DNA of 64,000 bases from Cohnella lupini (GCF_003386205.1 NZ_QRDY01000010.1:1-64000); one strand, 5' to 3'; shown: positions 38,060 to 47,844, counted from the first letter of the stretch. The notes: generated from the letters alone by a model not told the origin. Translations and numbers: made by a program.

Positions 38060-39517
38060 CTAACGCGCTTGCATCATTTCCCGCGCTTTCGAAAGCGCGG
38101 CTTGCCATTGCGTATCGACTTCCGGTTTCTGCAAATTCTCTTGAAGAATATCTTCCAATCTCTGTGCCGTTTTCGGATCTACCTCGCCCGAAACCGGCAA
38201 AGCTTGCTGTTGCTGAAACCGCTCCAGCGCCTTTTTCGTCTCTTGGCTAAAATAACCGTCCGTACGATCCGCCGGAAAACCAACGCCCTCAAGGATATTT
38301 TGAAGATTCTCGACCGCTTCCCCGCTCGTATCGAATTTAAGAATGTAATCACGGGGTAATCGGTAAGCCTGGAAGTAATCCGGTTGAGCGACTTCGATAT
38401 CGGGCTCGATCCCTTTTTGATCGATCCATGTCCCGTCCGGGAGCAACCATTTGTTAACCGTTAGCTTAATTAGGCTCTTGTCCCCGAGCTCCTCGTTGAA
38501 GGGAACCTGTACCGTGCCTTTGCCGTAAGTGGTAATGCCCACGAGCACGGCATCGGCGGACTGCTTCAGAGCCCCCGCCAAAATCTCGGCCGCGCTGGCG
38601 CTACCTTCGTTTATCAGCACAACGAGCGGAATCGCATTGTCCATAACCCCGTTTTTCGCGACATCGACGATACGCTCGCCATCCTTATACTCGGATTGCA
38701 CGATCGGTTTGCCTTTCTCCACGAGCTGATCGGCCACGTCGATAACCGTCTTGAGCAGCCCTCCCGGATTGTCCCGGACGTCGATGACGAGCGCCTTCAT
38801 ACCGTTAGTCCTAAGTCTCTGAAGTTCGATCGCTACTTGTCCCGCAGTCTCGTCGTCGAATTGATTGATAATGAGATGCCCTATACCGTCCGGGCTGATT
38901 TCGGCGTCCACCGTTTTAAGCCCGATGCGATCCCGCACAAGCTCGAGATCAAGAGGCTCGGTCACTCCGCTCCTTCGCACCTTTAACTTGGCTTTAGTGC
39001 CCTTAGGTCCGCGTATTTTCGCAACGGCTTCGCTAAGGGTCACCCCCTTCAAGCTCTCTCCGTTAACGGATAGCAATACGTCTAGCGGCTGCAACCCCGC
39101 TCTCTCCGCCGGCGATCCGCGAATCGGAGCCTCGACGACGATCTCTCCATTGTCGACTCTGAGCTCCGCCCCAATTCCCGTAAACGCGCCATGGATGGCA
39201 TCGTTGAACTCTTCGGCTTCCTCTTCGGACTTGTACACCGAATAAGGATCGCTCAACGATTCTACCATCCCTTGCAAGGCGCCATCCAATAGCTTGTTCC
39301 GATCCATCGGCACGATGAATCGCTGCTCGATGAGATTGAAAGCTTTATTCAATTTGTCCAGTTCATCCTGGTTAAGCCCTTCGTTCTCGGAAGACGCGTC
39401 CGATCCGGAAGGCTTCAGACTCCAGTCGGATAATTCGAAAAAAGAGTAAGTCGCCACGCTGGCAGCAATAGCCGTCAGCACCATCATGGCTACAACGGTG
39501 CGACCTCGAAACCACAC
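38060..39517 (-). CDS. ctpB: C-terminal processing peptidase, S41 family (CtpB-like)
   Basis: The 485-residue protein has an N-terminal membrane anchor (VVAMMVLTAIAASVATYSFF), a PDZ domain (about 105-190), the S41 protease core with the catalytic Ser in GSASAAEILAGAL and Lys in TYGKGTVQ, and a C-terminal peptidoglycan-binding domain (about 405-465, GYFSQETKKALERFQQQ). In B. subtilis CtpB cleaves SpoIVFA to signal sigma-K activation across the forespore envelope. The start is a GTG with GAGGAG upstream. It is between the M23 peptidase gene and minJ, on the same strand as ftsEX. Confidence 0.9.
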   Translation of the reverse strand: MWFRGRTVVAMMVLTAIAASVATYSFFELSDWSLKPSGSDASSENEGLNQDELDKLNKAFNLIEQRFIVPMDRNKLLDGALQGMVESLSDPYSVYKSEEEAEEFNDAIHGAFTGIGAELRVDNGEIVVEAPIRGSPAERAGLQPLDVLLSVNGESLKGVTLSEAVAKIRGPKGTKAKLKVRRSGVTEPLDLELVRDRIGLKTVDAEISPDGIGHLIINQFDDETAGQVAIELQRLRTNGMKALVIDVRDNPGGLLKTVIDVADQLVEKGKPIVQSEYKDGERIVDVAKNGVMDNAIPLVVLINEGSASAAEILAGALKQSADAVLVGITTYGKGTVQVPFNEELGDKSLIKLTVNKWLLPDGTWIDQKGIEPDIEVAQPDYFQAYRLPRDYILKFDTSGEAVENLQNILEGVGFPADRTDGYFSQETKKALERFQQQQALPVSGEVDPKTAQRLEDILQENLQKPEVDTQWQAALSKAREMMQAR

Positions 39518-39585
39518 GAAAATCCCACTCCTCGAACTACGGTTTATTATGATTAGATTATGACATGCTTCCGCGACTTAGCCTA

Positions 39586-39859
39586 GTGGTTGTTCAAAAA
39601 GCCGGCTTTTGATCACGAAGCGTAACAAGAAGCGGATTCGACATCGAATCTTGAATTCAGCCGGGCCTTCCGGTGCTCACGTAGGTTTTTCCTACGCTCC
39701 GCTCCTCACTCCCTAGCTTCATCCAATCTTCTCGGTGCTGAAAAGCCGGCCTTTTGAACTTGATCTTACTGTGGTTGTTCAAAAAGCCGGCTTTTCATCA
39801 CGAAGCGCGGCAAGAATCGGATTCGATATCGAATCTTGACGGCTTTGATCACGAAGCGA
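39586..39859. repeat. Intergenic dispersed-type repeat: two ~68-bp copies plus a partial third
   Basis: GTGGTTGTTCAAAAAGCCGG begins a near-identical block at 39586-39653 and again at 39772-39840. Both contain the palindrome AAAAGCCGGCTTTT and the inverted pair GATTCG/CGAATC. A third partial copy (CGGCTTTGATCACGAAGCG) is at 39841-39859. The spacer has GTGCTCACGTAGG...CCTACGCTCCGCTCC, a hairpin-forming string. This is the look of a non-autonomous REP or MITE-type element; no transposase is present. Confidence 0.75.
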
Positions 39860-39864
39860 AATGA

Positions 39865-39914
39865 AAAACAGTTGATCCGCGACGAAAAAACTCTCTGTCG
39901 GGGATCAACTGTTC
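39865..39914 (-). terminator. Intrinsic terminator of the M23 peptidase gene
   Basis: On the minus strand, AACAGTTGATCC and GGATCAACTGTT form a 12-bp stem extended by CCGAC/GTCGC, followed by TTTTTC. Confidence 0.85.
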
Positions 39915-39923
39915 CTTCAAGCC

Positions 39924-41099
39924 TTATTTCAGATAAGACACCGGATTCACCGGTTCGGAATTTTTGCGAACCTCGAAGTGCAGATGGTTACCCGTCGACT
40001 GACCGGTCGAGCCGACCATGCCGATTTTCTCCCCGCGTTTGACCGTTTGGCCTTTTTCCACGAGAATGCCTCCGTTCATCAAGTGACCGTATAACGTCCA
40101 CAATCCGCTGCCATGGTCGATGATGATGCAGTTTCCGTAGCCGCTCCAAGACTGGGCGACGATAACGACGCCCGTCTCGGCGGCGTAAACCGATGTTCCC
40201 TTTGGCGCAGCCATGTCCATGCCCGCATGAAGCTTCTTAGCACCCGTAATCGGGTGGATTCGGTAACCGAAAGGCGATGACAGCCGGTATTCCACTTTCA
40301 ACGGCATGCCTAGCTTGCCGCCCTTATAGTAGTTCTTGATCCTGTTTTTCTTAGCTTGAAGCGCGGAGGCCTGCTTCGCGAGCTCCGTGAGCTGCTTCTC
40401 GGATTCCTCGCTGATTTCTTCCAGGTTCTCGATCTGCTTCGTAATCTTGGAGATCAATACTTCCTTGTCGTTCTCGTCTTGGTGGAGCTGCGCTTGGTTC
40501 GTTTCCAGCTCCTTGTACAAATCCTTGACGCTTTGAAGCTCTTTTTCCCTTTGCGTCTTCATAGCCGCGACTTCGTCGGTATATTTCTTTTTCTCGTCGG
40601 CGATGTTCTTGTCCTGCGCGGTTATCGATTCTACCGCGTCGAACCGATCCAAGAAGTCGGAGAAGCTCGTCGCGCTAAGCAATACGTCCAAATACGAGAC
40701 GGCTCCGGCCGTATAGGCCATACGAACGCGAGAATCCATCAACTCCATGCGATTGTCGCGTTGCTTGATCGCATTCTGCAACTCTTCTCCCGTCACGTAT
40801 AGCTTCTCTTCCGCAGTGGCGATTTTCCCTTGCGTCGTTTCCAGCTTCTTCTGTACCAGGCCAATGCGATCCAACAACTTCTGCATATCATCCTTGGTTG
40901 CCTCTTGCTTGCCGGTAAGATCTTCAACGGTTTTCTCCGCGTATCTCTGATTGTGCGCAGCGCGATCCATGTCGTCCTTCAGCTTCTTCAAGTCCTGATC
41001 GATTTTCTCGACTTCGGAAAGAGCTTGTCCGTTGTACGGTTGCGCGATCAGTACGGTAACCAGCAGCATGGCTACCAAGAGCAATAATTTCCTTCTCAC
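39924..41099 (-). CDS. EnvC/CwlO-like murein hydrolase: coiled coil plus M23 peptidase
   Basis: The 391-residue protein has a signal peptide (LLLLVAMLLVTVLIAQPYNGQA), about 220 residues of coiled coil with heptads (residues 28-255), and a C-terminal M23 (LytM) domain. The metal-binding motif is intact: HAGMDMAAPKGT and the H-x-H in GNHLHFEVR. Proteins of this kind (EnvC, PcsB) are recruited and activated by FtsEX, and this gene directly follows ftsX, so it probably splits septal peptidoglycan on FtsX command. The start is GTG 41099 with GGAGG seven bases upstream. Confidence 0.9.
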   Translation of the reverse strand: MRRKLLLLVAMLLVTVLIAQPYNGQALSEVEKIDQDLKKLKDDMDRAAHNQRYAEKTVEDLTGKQEATKDDMQKLLDRIGLVQKKLETTQGKIATAEEKLYVTGEELQNAIKQRDNRMELMDSRVRMAYTAGAVSYLDVLLSATSFSDFLDRFDAVESITAQDKNIADEKKKYTDEVAAMKTQREKELQSVKDLYKELETNQAQLHQDENDKEVLISKITKQIENLEEISEESEKQLTELAKQASALQAKKNRIKNYYKGGKLGMPLKVEYRLSSPFGYRIHPITGAKKLHAGMDMAAPKGTSVYAAETGVVIVAQSWSGYGNCIIIDHGSGLWTLYGHLMNGGILVEKGQTVKRGEKIGMVGSTGQSTGNHLHFEVRKNSEPVNPVSYLK

Positions 41100-41155
41100 G
41101 AAAGTCCTCCTTCGGCACGGGTTTGCCGCATCCCAATATCGGTTAATGAGTAATA

Positions 41156-42073
41156 TTAGACTTTAAGATACCTTCGCACGGATATCGTGCTTCCCCAAAC
41201 TCCCAGCAACGTTCCTAGAACGATGATGGTTCCCCCGACGAGTACTCTGACTTCGTCCAATGTCGAGAACTGAATCATGTACAGGCCTACGGATGCGCTC
41301 GTCGATTCTACCAATTGGGAATATCCGAACAACAGCAGGGCCGTACTGAGGAAAGAACCGCCGAAACCGATGATGGCGCCTTCGATGAAGAACGGCCAGC
41401 GGATAAAGTTGTTCGTTGCGCCGACCAGCTTCATAATCGATATCTCTCGACGGCGAGCGATGATCGTCATCTTGATCGTCGTGGAAATCAGGAACATCGC
41501 CATGACGGCAAGACCCAATACGATCGCGATTCCGATATTGCGGACGGCGTTCGTAATGCTGAATAGCTTCTCGATCGTCTCTTTGCCGTATTTTACTTTG
41601 GAGATGGATTTGTCGGGATCGGTCAAATTGATCGCTTCGATCTGAGCGGCGACGAAGGCAATCTTCTGCGGATCGAACGCTTCGACTTCGAAGGCGTCCG
41701 GCAACGGGTTATTCTCGTTCTCGTAGCCGTCCAGCGCTTCTTTGCCTTCTTCCCCCATGCTCTCGCGGAAACGCTTCAAGCCTTCCGCCTTGGGAATGTA
41801 TGTAACGGTTTTCACTTCGGGTATTCGCTTGATCGTTCGCTCGATTTCTTCCGCCTTGGTCTGCTCCGTGTCTACTTGGAGATACACGTTAATCTGAACT
41901 TGGCTATCCAATTGATCGGCCAGCTTGTTGACGTTAAGCGCGAGTAGCATAAAAATCCCGAGGATGAACAACGAAACGGCGATCGAACTCATCGAAGCGA
42001 AAGTCATCCAGCCGTTCCTTCCGACATTCTTGACCCCTTCGCGAATATGGCGGGAAACGGTACTAAATTTCAT
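41156..42073 (-). CDS. ftsX: Cell division protein FtsX
   Basis: FtsX is the permease-like partner of FtsE; it transmits ATP hydrolysis to extracellular murein hydrolases. The 305-residue protein has four membrane helices (about 22-42, 178-200, 225-250, 275-298) and an extracellular domain between the first two (about 48-170). N-terminal REGVKNVGRNGWMTFASMSS is typical. It overlaps ftsE by 11 bp and is followed by the M23 gene, its likely target. Confidence 0.95.
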   Translation of the reverse strand: MKFSTVSRHIREGVKNVGRNGWMTFASMSSIAVSLFILGIFMLLALNVNKLADQLDSQVQINVYLQVDTEQTKAEEIERTIKRIPEVKTVTYIPKAEGLKRFRESMGEEGKEALDGYENENNPLPDAFEVEAFDPQKIAFVAAQIEAINLTDPDKSISKVKYGKETIEKLFSITNAVRNIGIAIVLGLAVMAMFLISTTIKMTIIARRREISIMKLVGATNNFIRWPFFIEGAIIGFGGSFLSTALLLFGYSQLVESTSASVGLYMIQFSTLDEVRVLVGGTIIVLGTLLGVWGSTISVRRYLKV

Positions 42074-42749
42074 AACCGTATTCCCCTCTCTGCTGATCGC
42101 GAACGATGCTGCCCCGTTCGATAGCGATAACGCGTTTGCGCAGCGTGTTCACGATCTCTTTGTTGTGCGTTGCCATGACGATCGTCGTGCCTCTGAAGTT
42201 AATCTCTTCCAGCAAATTCATAATGCCCCACGAAGTCTCGGGGTCCAGGTTTCCCGTCGGTTCATCGGCAACGATAACCGCAGGACTATTGACGATGGCG
42301 CGCGCGATTGCTACCCGTTGCTGCTCTCCTCCGGACAATTGAGCCGGAAGGCTGCTCGCTTTGTGCTTCAGTCCTACTAGCTCTAACACTTCCATCGTGC
42401 GCCGGCGGATCATCCGCTTAGGCGTCTCGATAACTTCCATAGCGAAAGCCACGTTCTCGAAAGCGGATAACTTGGGCAACAGCTTGTAATCTTGGAAAAT
42501 AACTCCGATATTCCGGCGTACGTAAGGAATTTTGCGATGCTTCAGCTTTCCTATATTGAATCCGTTGACGGAAATCTGTCCCTTGGTCGGAACCTCTTCC
42601 CTGTAGATCAGCTTCATGAATGTCGACTTCCCGGCACCGGAGGGGCCGACTATGTACACGAACTCGTTACGATCGATAACCACGTTAACCCCTTGAAGAG
42701 CCGTCGTGCCATCGGCGTAAGTCTTCCAGATGTCCTGCATTTCAATCAC
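42063..42749 (-). CDS. ftsE: Cell division ATP-binding protein FtsE
   Basis: FtsE is the ABC ATPase of the FtsEX complex. The 228-residue protein has Walker A GPSGAGKST (about 36-44), signature LSGGEQQRV, Walker B VIVADEPTG and the switch His in MATHNKE. It is the first gene of the ftsE-ftsX-M23-ctpB-minJ run. In Gram-positive bacteria this complex controls cell-wall hydrolases for elongation or sporulation. Confidence 0.96.
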   Translation of the reverse strand: MIEMQDIWKTYADGTTALQGVNVVIDRNEFVYIVGPSGAGKSTFMKLIYREEVPTKGQISVNGFNIGKLKHRKIPYVRRNIGVIFQDYKLLPKLSAFENVAFAMEVIETPKRMIRRRTMEVLELVGLKHKASSLPAQLSGGEQQRVAIARAIVNSPAVIVADEPTGNLDPETSWGIMNLLEEINFRGTTIVMATHNKEIVNTLRKRVIAIERGSIVRDQQRGEYGYEI

Positions 42750-42995
42750 GGTATCACTTCCTGTTAAGATTCAGACCTTAGTTACTTCGACATCATGCCT
42801 GATATTCCTCTCTTTGTCGATGATCCGACAGGAGAAATATGTCGACCCATGGTACAAGATCCCATATAGGGCTTGGACTTTAGGTAAATTTTAAGAAATT
42901 TTTAATTTTTGGCGAAAACGAACTTCCACAATCGTTGTATATATATCTAGAAACTTTTGTAAATTAACATTCTAAGGAATTGGGAGGGGTCCGTT

Positions 42996-44450
42996 ATGAA
43001 AAAAGGATGGTTAGTCGCGGTATTGTTGACGATTCTGATCATCGGCGCCGGGTTAGGCGGTGCGATTACTTACGGCGGCGATGACACGTTGCCGGAAGAA
43101 TTTACCGTAGGCGGTCTGCTGGTCGGCGGACAATCTGCGGATGCGGCATTGGCGCGAATTCGCGAGCAAGCGGCTAAACTCGAATCGACCGTCGTAAGCG
43201 TACAGCCCGATCAACTCGGCTCCGTCGGAGCGGACCCCGAGATCCCCTCCTACACCTTCAAGCAATTAGGTATGAAAGTAGACGTGGACGAAGCCTTGAG
43301 CGCGATCGAGCGTTACCGGGATTATTCCTGGTGGGAAAGGGCGAAGATCCGATATCGGGGCACTCTCGACGCATCGCACGGCATGACGGTGACCTGGGAT
43401 GAAAAGGCGTTCAGTCAAACGGCGGGATCGTCTTGGAGCGCATTAGTTACCGGTCAGTCCGAGAACGCGACGCGAACAATCAATGAACAGGATGTCGTCG
43501 TCTATACCGAAGAGAAGCTGGGACGCCGGTTGGATCTGGCCGCCATGCGGGATCAGGTGCGGAAGAACGAGCCCGTTACTTTGTCGTCTTTGCGGACGGA
43601 ACCTCTCCTTCTGGAGTTAACTATTACCGAGACTCCTCCGGAAATCACTCTGGCCAAGCTGAAAAAAGAAGGCATCGACCGCAAAATCGTGGAATTCACG
43701 ACTTCATTCACTTCGAGCGGCGAAGGGCGTTCCCATAACGTGACCGTAGCCGCCAAAGCCTTAAACGAAACGCTCCTCATGCCGGACGAAATCTTCGAAT
43801 ACGGGAAGATCGTGGCCAAAGCCGAAAAAGAATACGGCTATATGGAAGCACCGGTCATTGTGAAAGGCAAACTGACTCCGGGCATCGGCGGCGGTATATG
43901 CCAAGTATCCAGCACGCTGTATAACGCAGCGTTGCTCACGGGTCTGGACATCGTCGAGCGGCGCAACCATTCTCTCGTCGTTCACTACTTGCCTAAGGGC
44001 CTGGATGCCACTTTCGCCGACGGGTACGTCAACTTCAAGTTCCGAAATTCGACGGGCAAGCAATTATTGATCCGTACGGTCGTCGAGGACAAGACGCTTA
44101 CGGTGAAACTTTTCGGAACGATGCCGGAAAATATCTCTTTCGAGACCGAAACCGAGCTCGTCAAAGAAAATGCTCCGAAAATCATATATGTGGCTAATGA
44201 CAAGCTTGCCCTTGGTGCGCAAGATACTTTGCAAAACGGCGAAGCCGGCTATGTGGTCGAATCGTTCTTGGTCAAGTCGGTGAATGGCGAATTCGCCGAG
44301 CGCAAAAAGCTGTCCAAAGACACTTATCGTACTACGGACACTCTGATCGCGGTTAATCCCCAAGATGTACGATTGCATCCGGATGGCGAAACGCCGACTC
44401 CGAGCGTTCCCGCTCCCGGCGGAGACGAAGGACCGGTCGAACCGATTTAA
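42996..44450 (+). CDS. VanW family protein with peptidoglycan-binding-like domain (YoaR-like)
   Basis: The 484-residue protein has a signal anchor (residues 4-27), two PG_binding_4-like segments (about 35-210: FTVGGLLVGGQSADAALARI) and a VanW domain (about 235-365: EVIVKGKLTPGIGGGICQ region, PVIVKGKLTPGIGGG being visible), then a G5-like segment and a Pro/Gly-rich tail. VanW proteins occur in vancomycin-resistance operons but also widely in Bacillales, where their function is unclear. No other van gene is nearby. The ATG has GGGAGGGG about seven bases upstream. The gene is divergent from ftsE. Confidence 0.85.
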   Translation: MKKGWLVAVLLTILIIGAGLGGAITYGGDDTLPEEFTVGGLLVGGQSADAALARIREQAAKLESTVVSVQPDQLGSVGADPEIPSYTFKQLGMKVDVDEALSAIERYRDYSWWERAKIRYRGTLDASHGMTVTWDEKAFSQTAGSSWSALVTGQSENATRTINEQDVVVYTEEKLGRRLDLAAMRDQVRKNEPVTLSSLRTEPLLLELTITETPPEITLAKLKKEGIDRKIVEFTTSFTSSGEGRSHNVTVAAKALNETLLMPDEIFEYGKIVAKAEKEYGYMEAPVIVKGKLTPGIGGGICQVSSTLYNAALLTGLDIVERRNHSLVVHYLPKGLDATFADGYVNFKFRNSTGKQLLIRTVVEDKTLTVKLFGTMPENISFETETELVKENAPKIIYVANDKLALGAQDTLQNGEAGYVVESFLVKSVNGEFAERKKLSKDTYRTTDTLIAVNPQDVRLHPDGETPTPSVPAPGGDEGPVEPI

Positions 44451-44477
44451 TCGGCTGAACTAACAAAGACGGGAAAG

Positions 44478-44516
44478 CAAAAGACGTAGCCCAATCGGCC
44501 ACGTCTTTGTTTATTT
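44478..44516. terminator. Bidirectional terminator between the VanW gene and argH
   Basis: AAAGACGT pairs with ACGTCTTT around a 13-nt loop; T-rich sequence follows on the plus strand, and TTTTGC on the minus strand. Confidence 0.75.
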
Positions 44517-44528
44517 ATTGCTATATCC

Positions 44529-45944
44529 TTAAAGGCTCTTCGCTTCGTACTCCGAGACCCATTCCGAGGTGCGGGCCAGTTCGGCTTCGGCGCGAGAGAT
44601 CGCGGCTTCCACTTGCGGGGTTGCGGTGCCACCGTAGACGTTCCGTGCGTTAACGACCGCTTCCGGCTGAAGCACCGCGTAAATTCGATCGTCGAACAGC
44701 TCGGAAAATTGCTTGAATTCCTCCAACGTCAGATCGAGCAGAAACTTATTGTGCTGAATGCAGTAAAGTACCGTTTTGCCGATGACTTCGTGCGCTTGAC
44801 GGAACGGGAGGCCTTTGCCCACCAGGAAGTCGGCGATATCCGTCGCGTTCGAGAAGTCTTGGTCGACGGCGCGGCGCATCTTTTCCTTGCGAACCTTCAT
44901 AGTCTCGATCATCGAGGCAAACAGCTGCAGCGCTCCCTGCAACGTTTTAACCGTATCGAACATGCCTTCCTTGTCTTCCTGCATGTCTTTATTGTAAGCC
45001 AGCGGAAGCGACTTGAGGACGGTTAGAAGGCCAACCAGGTTGCCATAGACGCGACCGGTCTTGCCGCGAACGAGCTCGGGCACGTCGGGGTTCTTCTTCT
45101 GCGGCATAATACTCGAGCCCGTGCAGAAAGCATCGTCCAGCTCGACGAACTGGAACTCGGTGCTGGACCAGAGAATAAGCTCTTCGCTCATGCGGGATAG
45201 ATGCATCATGATCAGCGAAGCTCCGCTCAGGAACTCCACGATGAAGTCGCGGTCGCTGACCGCGTCCAAGCTATTCTCGTACACGCGGCCGAAATTGAGC
45301 TGCTGAGCCGTGAAGTGGCGATCGATGGCGAAGGTTGTTCCCGCGAGAGCTCCCGCTCCGAGCGGCAAAGCGTCGATTCGCTTGTAGCTGTCTTGAAGGC
45401 GCTCGATATCGCGGCCGAACATAGACACGTAAGCCATCAGATGATGGGCGAACAGGATCGGTTGCGCCCGTTGCAGATGCGTATAACCCGGAACGATGGT
45501 ATCCAAGTTCTGCTTGGCTTGTCCGATGAGCGCTCCTTGCAGCTTCTGAAGCTGATCCACGAACTCGACGACGCGTTTGCGCAAATACAGATGCATGTCC
45601 GTCGCCACTTGGTCGTTGCGGCTGCGCCCCGTGTGAAGCTTGCCGCCGACGGGACCGATCTCGTCGATGAGCGCCTTCTCGATGTTCATGTGGATATCCT
45701 CGTCCGCGATGAGGAACTCCTGCTCGCCGTTCTGGATGCGCCGGCGGACTTTCAGCAATCCGTCTTTGATCTTCTCGACGTCCTCGGCCGGAAGAATGCC
45801 GCACTTGCCCAGCATCGTCACGTGCGCCAAGCTGCCTTGGATATCCTCCTCGGCTAGCTCCTTATCGAACGTAATCGAAGCCGTATATTCTTCCACCAGT
45901 TGGTCGGTTTTTTTCGTGAACCGGCCGCCCCATAATTTGCTCAT
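44529..45944 (-). CDS. argH: Argininosuccinate lyase
   Basis: ArgH splits argininosuccinate into arginine and fumarate, the last step of arginine synthesis. The 471 residues fit the family. It starts [24 protein letters not shown] and has the fumarase/lyase signature [15 protein letters not shown] (about 280-294) with the catalytic Ser. GAGAGG lies 11 bases before the ATG. It is the last gene of the arginine run and ends at a strong convergent terminator. Confidence 0.97.
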   Translation of the reverse strand: MSKLWGGRFTKKTDQLVEEYTASITFDKELAEEDIQGSLAHVTMLGKCGILPAEDVEKIKDGLLKVRRRIQNGEQEFLIADEDIHMNIEKALIDEIGPVGGKLHTGRSRNDQVATDMHLYLRKRVVEFVDQLQKLQGALIGQAKQNLDTIVPGYTHLQRAQPILFAHHLMAYVSMFGRDIERLQDSYKRIDALPLGAGALAGTTFAIDRHFTAQQLNFGRVYENSLDAVSDRDFIVEFLSGASLIMMHLSRMSEELILWSSTEFQFVELDDAFCTGSSIMPQKKNPDVPELVRGKTGRVYGNLVGLLTVLKSLPLAYNKDMQEDKEGMFDTVKTLQGALQLFASMIETMKVRKEKMRRAVDQDFSNATDIADFLVGKGLPFRQAHEVIGKTVLYCIQHNKFLLDLTLEEFKQFSELFDDRIYAVLQPEAVVNARNVYGGTATPQVEAAISRAEAELARTSEWVSEYEAKSL

Positions 45945-45987
45945 GATCGGAATACCCCTCTCCTATGTATCGCGCTTTAACGACAAA

Positions 45988-46127
45988 AGGGGAGCTCCGG
46001 TTAGCGAAGGTGCCTCCCGCATTGCCCCGCGCTAGCAAAACCGTCTTCGGCAATACCGATTGCTGAAGAAGCTTTGCGGAGGTATCGGATGTGTATAGGA
46101 GGATTTCACCTATGCATTCCGATACGC
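45988..46127 (-). other. Structured argG-argH intergenic region
   Basis: The 233 bp between argG and argH contain no gene. A strong hairpin, GTATCGGA...TCCGATAC with TGTATAGG/CCTATGCA inside, spans 46084-46127. A second possible structure (minus strand: GGTT..TAGCG...CGCTAACC, ending near CCCCTTTT, 45988-46043) looks like a weak terminator or attenuator. No T-box or known riboswitch motif is seen. Confidence 0.4.
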
Positions 46128-46177
46128 TACGGGGGATGGTTCGGCAGGCTCGCGCCCGGTTCTCCCTTTTGTCTTTA

Positions 46178-47419
46178 TCAGTTAATGCCGGATGCGCCGT
46201 TGACGCCCGAAGATACCTTCAGACGCAGCGCGTTCAGGCGGATGAAGCCGGTAGCGTCGCCTTGATCGTACGCTTTCGTAGGGTCCGCTTCCATCGTCGC
46301 GATGTGCGGATTGTAGAGACTGACGGGGCTCTTGAGGCCGGCCGCCATGATATTGCCTTTGTACAGCTTCAGACGGACCGTGCCCGTCACGTGCTTCTGG
46401 CTCTCGTTCACGAGCGCTTGAATGGCGATGCGCTCTGGCGCGAACCAGAAACCGTTGTATACCAAAGTGCTATATTTGGAGATCAGGGAGTCGCGAAGAT
46501 GCATGACGTCGCGGTCCATGGTCAACGATTCCATTTTGCGATGAGCGGTGAACAAAATGCTTCCGCCCGGAGTTTCGTATACGCCGCGGCTCTTCATGCC
46601 GACGAACCGGTTCTCCACCATGTCGACGCGTCCTACGCCGTGTTTGCCGCCGATTTCGTTCAGCTTCTCCATGATCGCCAGCGGGCTCAAGCTTTCTCCG
46701 TTGATCGCGACGCAATTGCCGGCTTCGAAATCGAGCTCGATATACTCGGCTTCATTCGGCGCTTTCTCCGGGGAAACGCTCAGCACGTACATGTCTTCCA
46801 CGTCCGACGCGCTGGAATCGAACCAAGGATCCTCGAGCATGCCGCTCTCGAAGCTGATATGCAGCAGATTGCGATCCGTCGAGTACGGCTTGGATGCGGA
46901 TGCTTGAACCGGGATGCCGTGCTTCTCGGCGTAGGCGATCATTTCCGCGCGACCCGGGAAGGCTTCGCGGAACGCTTCGTCGCGCCATGGCGCGATGACT
47001 TCGATGTTAGGAGTGAGGGCCGCGGCCGTCAGCTCGAAGCGGACTTGATCGTTGCCTTTACCTGTCGCGCCGTGCGCGATGTACGTGGCGCCTTCGGCGA
47101 GGGCGATTTCCACCATGCGCTTAGCGATCAGAGGACGAGCGATACTCGTGCCAAGCAAATATTGGCCTTCGTAGAGCGCGCCTGCTTGAAACATCGGATA
47201 AATGAAGTCCTTGGCGAATTCCTCGCGGAGATCGTCGATATACACTTTGGAAGCGCCGGTTTTGAGCGCCTTTTCTTCTAAGCCGTCCAATTCGTCCTTC
47301 TGGCCGATATCGGCGGTGAAGGTAATAATCTCGGCATCGTACGTTTCTTTAAGCCACGTAAGAATGACCGATGTATCGAGTCCGCCGGAGTAGGCAAGGA
47401 CGATTTTGTTTTTTGCCAT
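46178..47419 (-). CDS. argG: Argininosuccinate synthase
   Basis: ArgG condenses citrulline and aspartate with ATP. The 413-residue protein has the PP-loop AYSGGLDTS (9-17), the [13 protein letters not shown] motif (about 117-129) and the C-terminal [14 protein letters not shown] lies 12 bases before the ATG, a rather long spacing. It is on the same strand as the argCJBDF run but 425 bp from argF, with a tandem repeat between, so it may also have its own promoter. Confidence 0.97.
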   Translation of the reverse strand: MAKNKIVLAYSGGLDTSVILTWLKETYDAEIITFTADIGQKDELDGLEEKALKTGASKVYIDDLREEFAKDFIYPMFQAGALYEGQYLLGTSIARPLIAKRMVEIALAEGATYIAHGATGKGNDQVRFELTAAALTPNIEVIAPWRDEAFREAFPGRAEMIAYAEKHGIPVQASASKPYSTDRNLLHISFESGMLEDPWFDSSASDVEDMYVLSVSPEKAPNEAEYIELDFEAGNCVAINGESLSPLAIMEKLNEIGGKHGVGRVDMVENRFVGMKSRGVYETPGGSILFTAHRKMESLTMDRDVMHLRDSLISKYSTLVYNGFWFAPERIAIQALVNESQKHVTGTVRLKLYKGNIMAAGLKSPVSLYNPHIATMEADPTKAYDQGDATGFIRLNALRLKVSSGVNGASGIN

Positions 47420-47539
47420 TGGGAATGAAAGCTCCTTATCGGGAAAATGTTATGCATTAAATTGTTAGGTTAGGTATAGTCGCTATCCCATCCGCTCAGA
47501 GCTGCGAAGGTGCGAGCTATAGTGTCGAGCCAATTGGGT

Positions 47540-47804
47540 GCGAGTTAGCTCGATTTTGTTACTAATTCGACTTGGATTGGTTGGTTTGGTGCGATTTAGC
47601 TCGATTTCGTTACTAATTCGGCTCGGTTTCGCTGCTTTGGAGCGAGTTAGCTCGATTTCGTTACTAATTCGGCTCGGTTTCGCTGCTTTGGAGCGAGTTA
47701 GCTCGATTTCGTTACTAATTCGGCTCGGCTTGGCTGTTTTGGTGCGAGTTAGCTCGATTTCGTTACTAATTCGGCTCGGCTTGGCTGTTTTGGTGCGAGT
47801 TAGT
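47540..47804. repeat. Five tandem 51-bp repeats (plus partial sixth) between argF and argG
   Basis: Units start at 47540, 47591, 47642, 47693 and 47744, each exactly 51 bp, with a partial copy at 47795. Each contains GAGTTAGCTCGATTTCGTTA followed by CTAATTC, whose ends form an imperfect inverted repeat. The units differ by a few substitutions. Although 51 is a multiple of three and the plus frame is open, there is no ribosome-binding site, so I treat it as non-coding. Confidence 0.93.
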
Positions 47805-47844
47805 TACCACGGTGAGTCGTGCAACTGACGAGAGAGACGCCAGC

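Noticed and set aside
39586..39859. CRISPR array
   Set aside because: Only two to three repeats, unequal spacing and internal palindromes; no cas genes. It fits a REP/MITE-type element better.
42996..44450. Vancomycin resistance determinant
   Set aside because: VanW-domain proteins are common in Bacillales without vanA-type genes, and none is present nearby.
45945..46177. T-box or known riboswitch upstream of argH
   Set aside because: No T-box GGGTGGNACCGCG-type element or other known aptamer core was found.
46091..47281. 396-codon open frame on the plus strand
   Set aside because: It lies opposite argG, is rich in Arg, His and Val as expected of an antisense shadow, and has no family motif.
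47538..47828. Open plus-strand frame of 96 codons with five 17-residue repeats
   Set aside because: It is produced by the 51-bp tandem array; there is no ribosome-binding site, and the content is biased and membrane-like only by chance.
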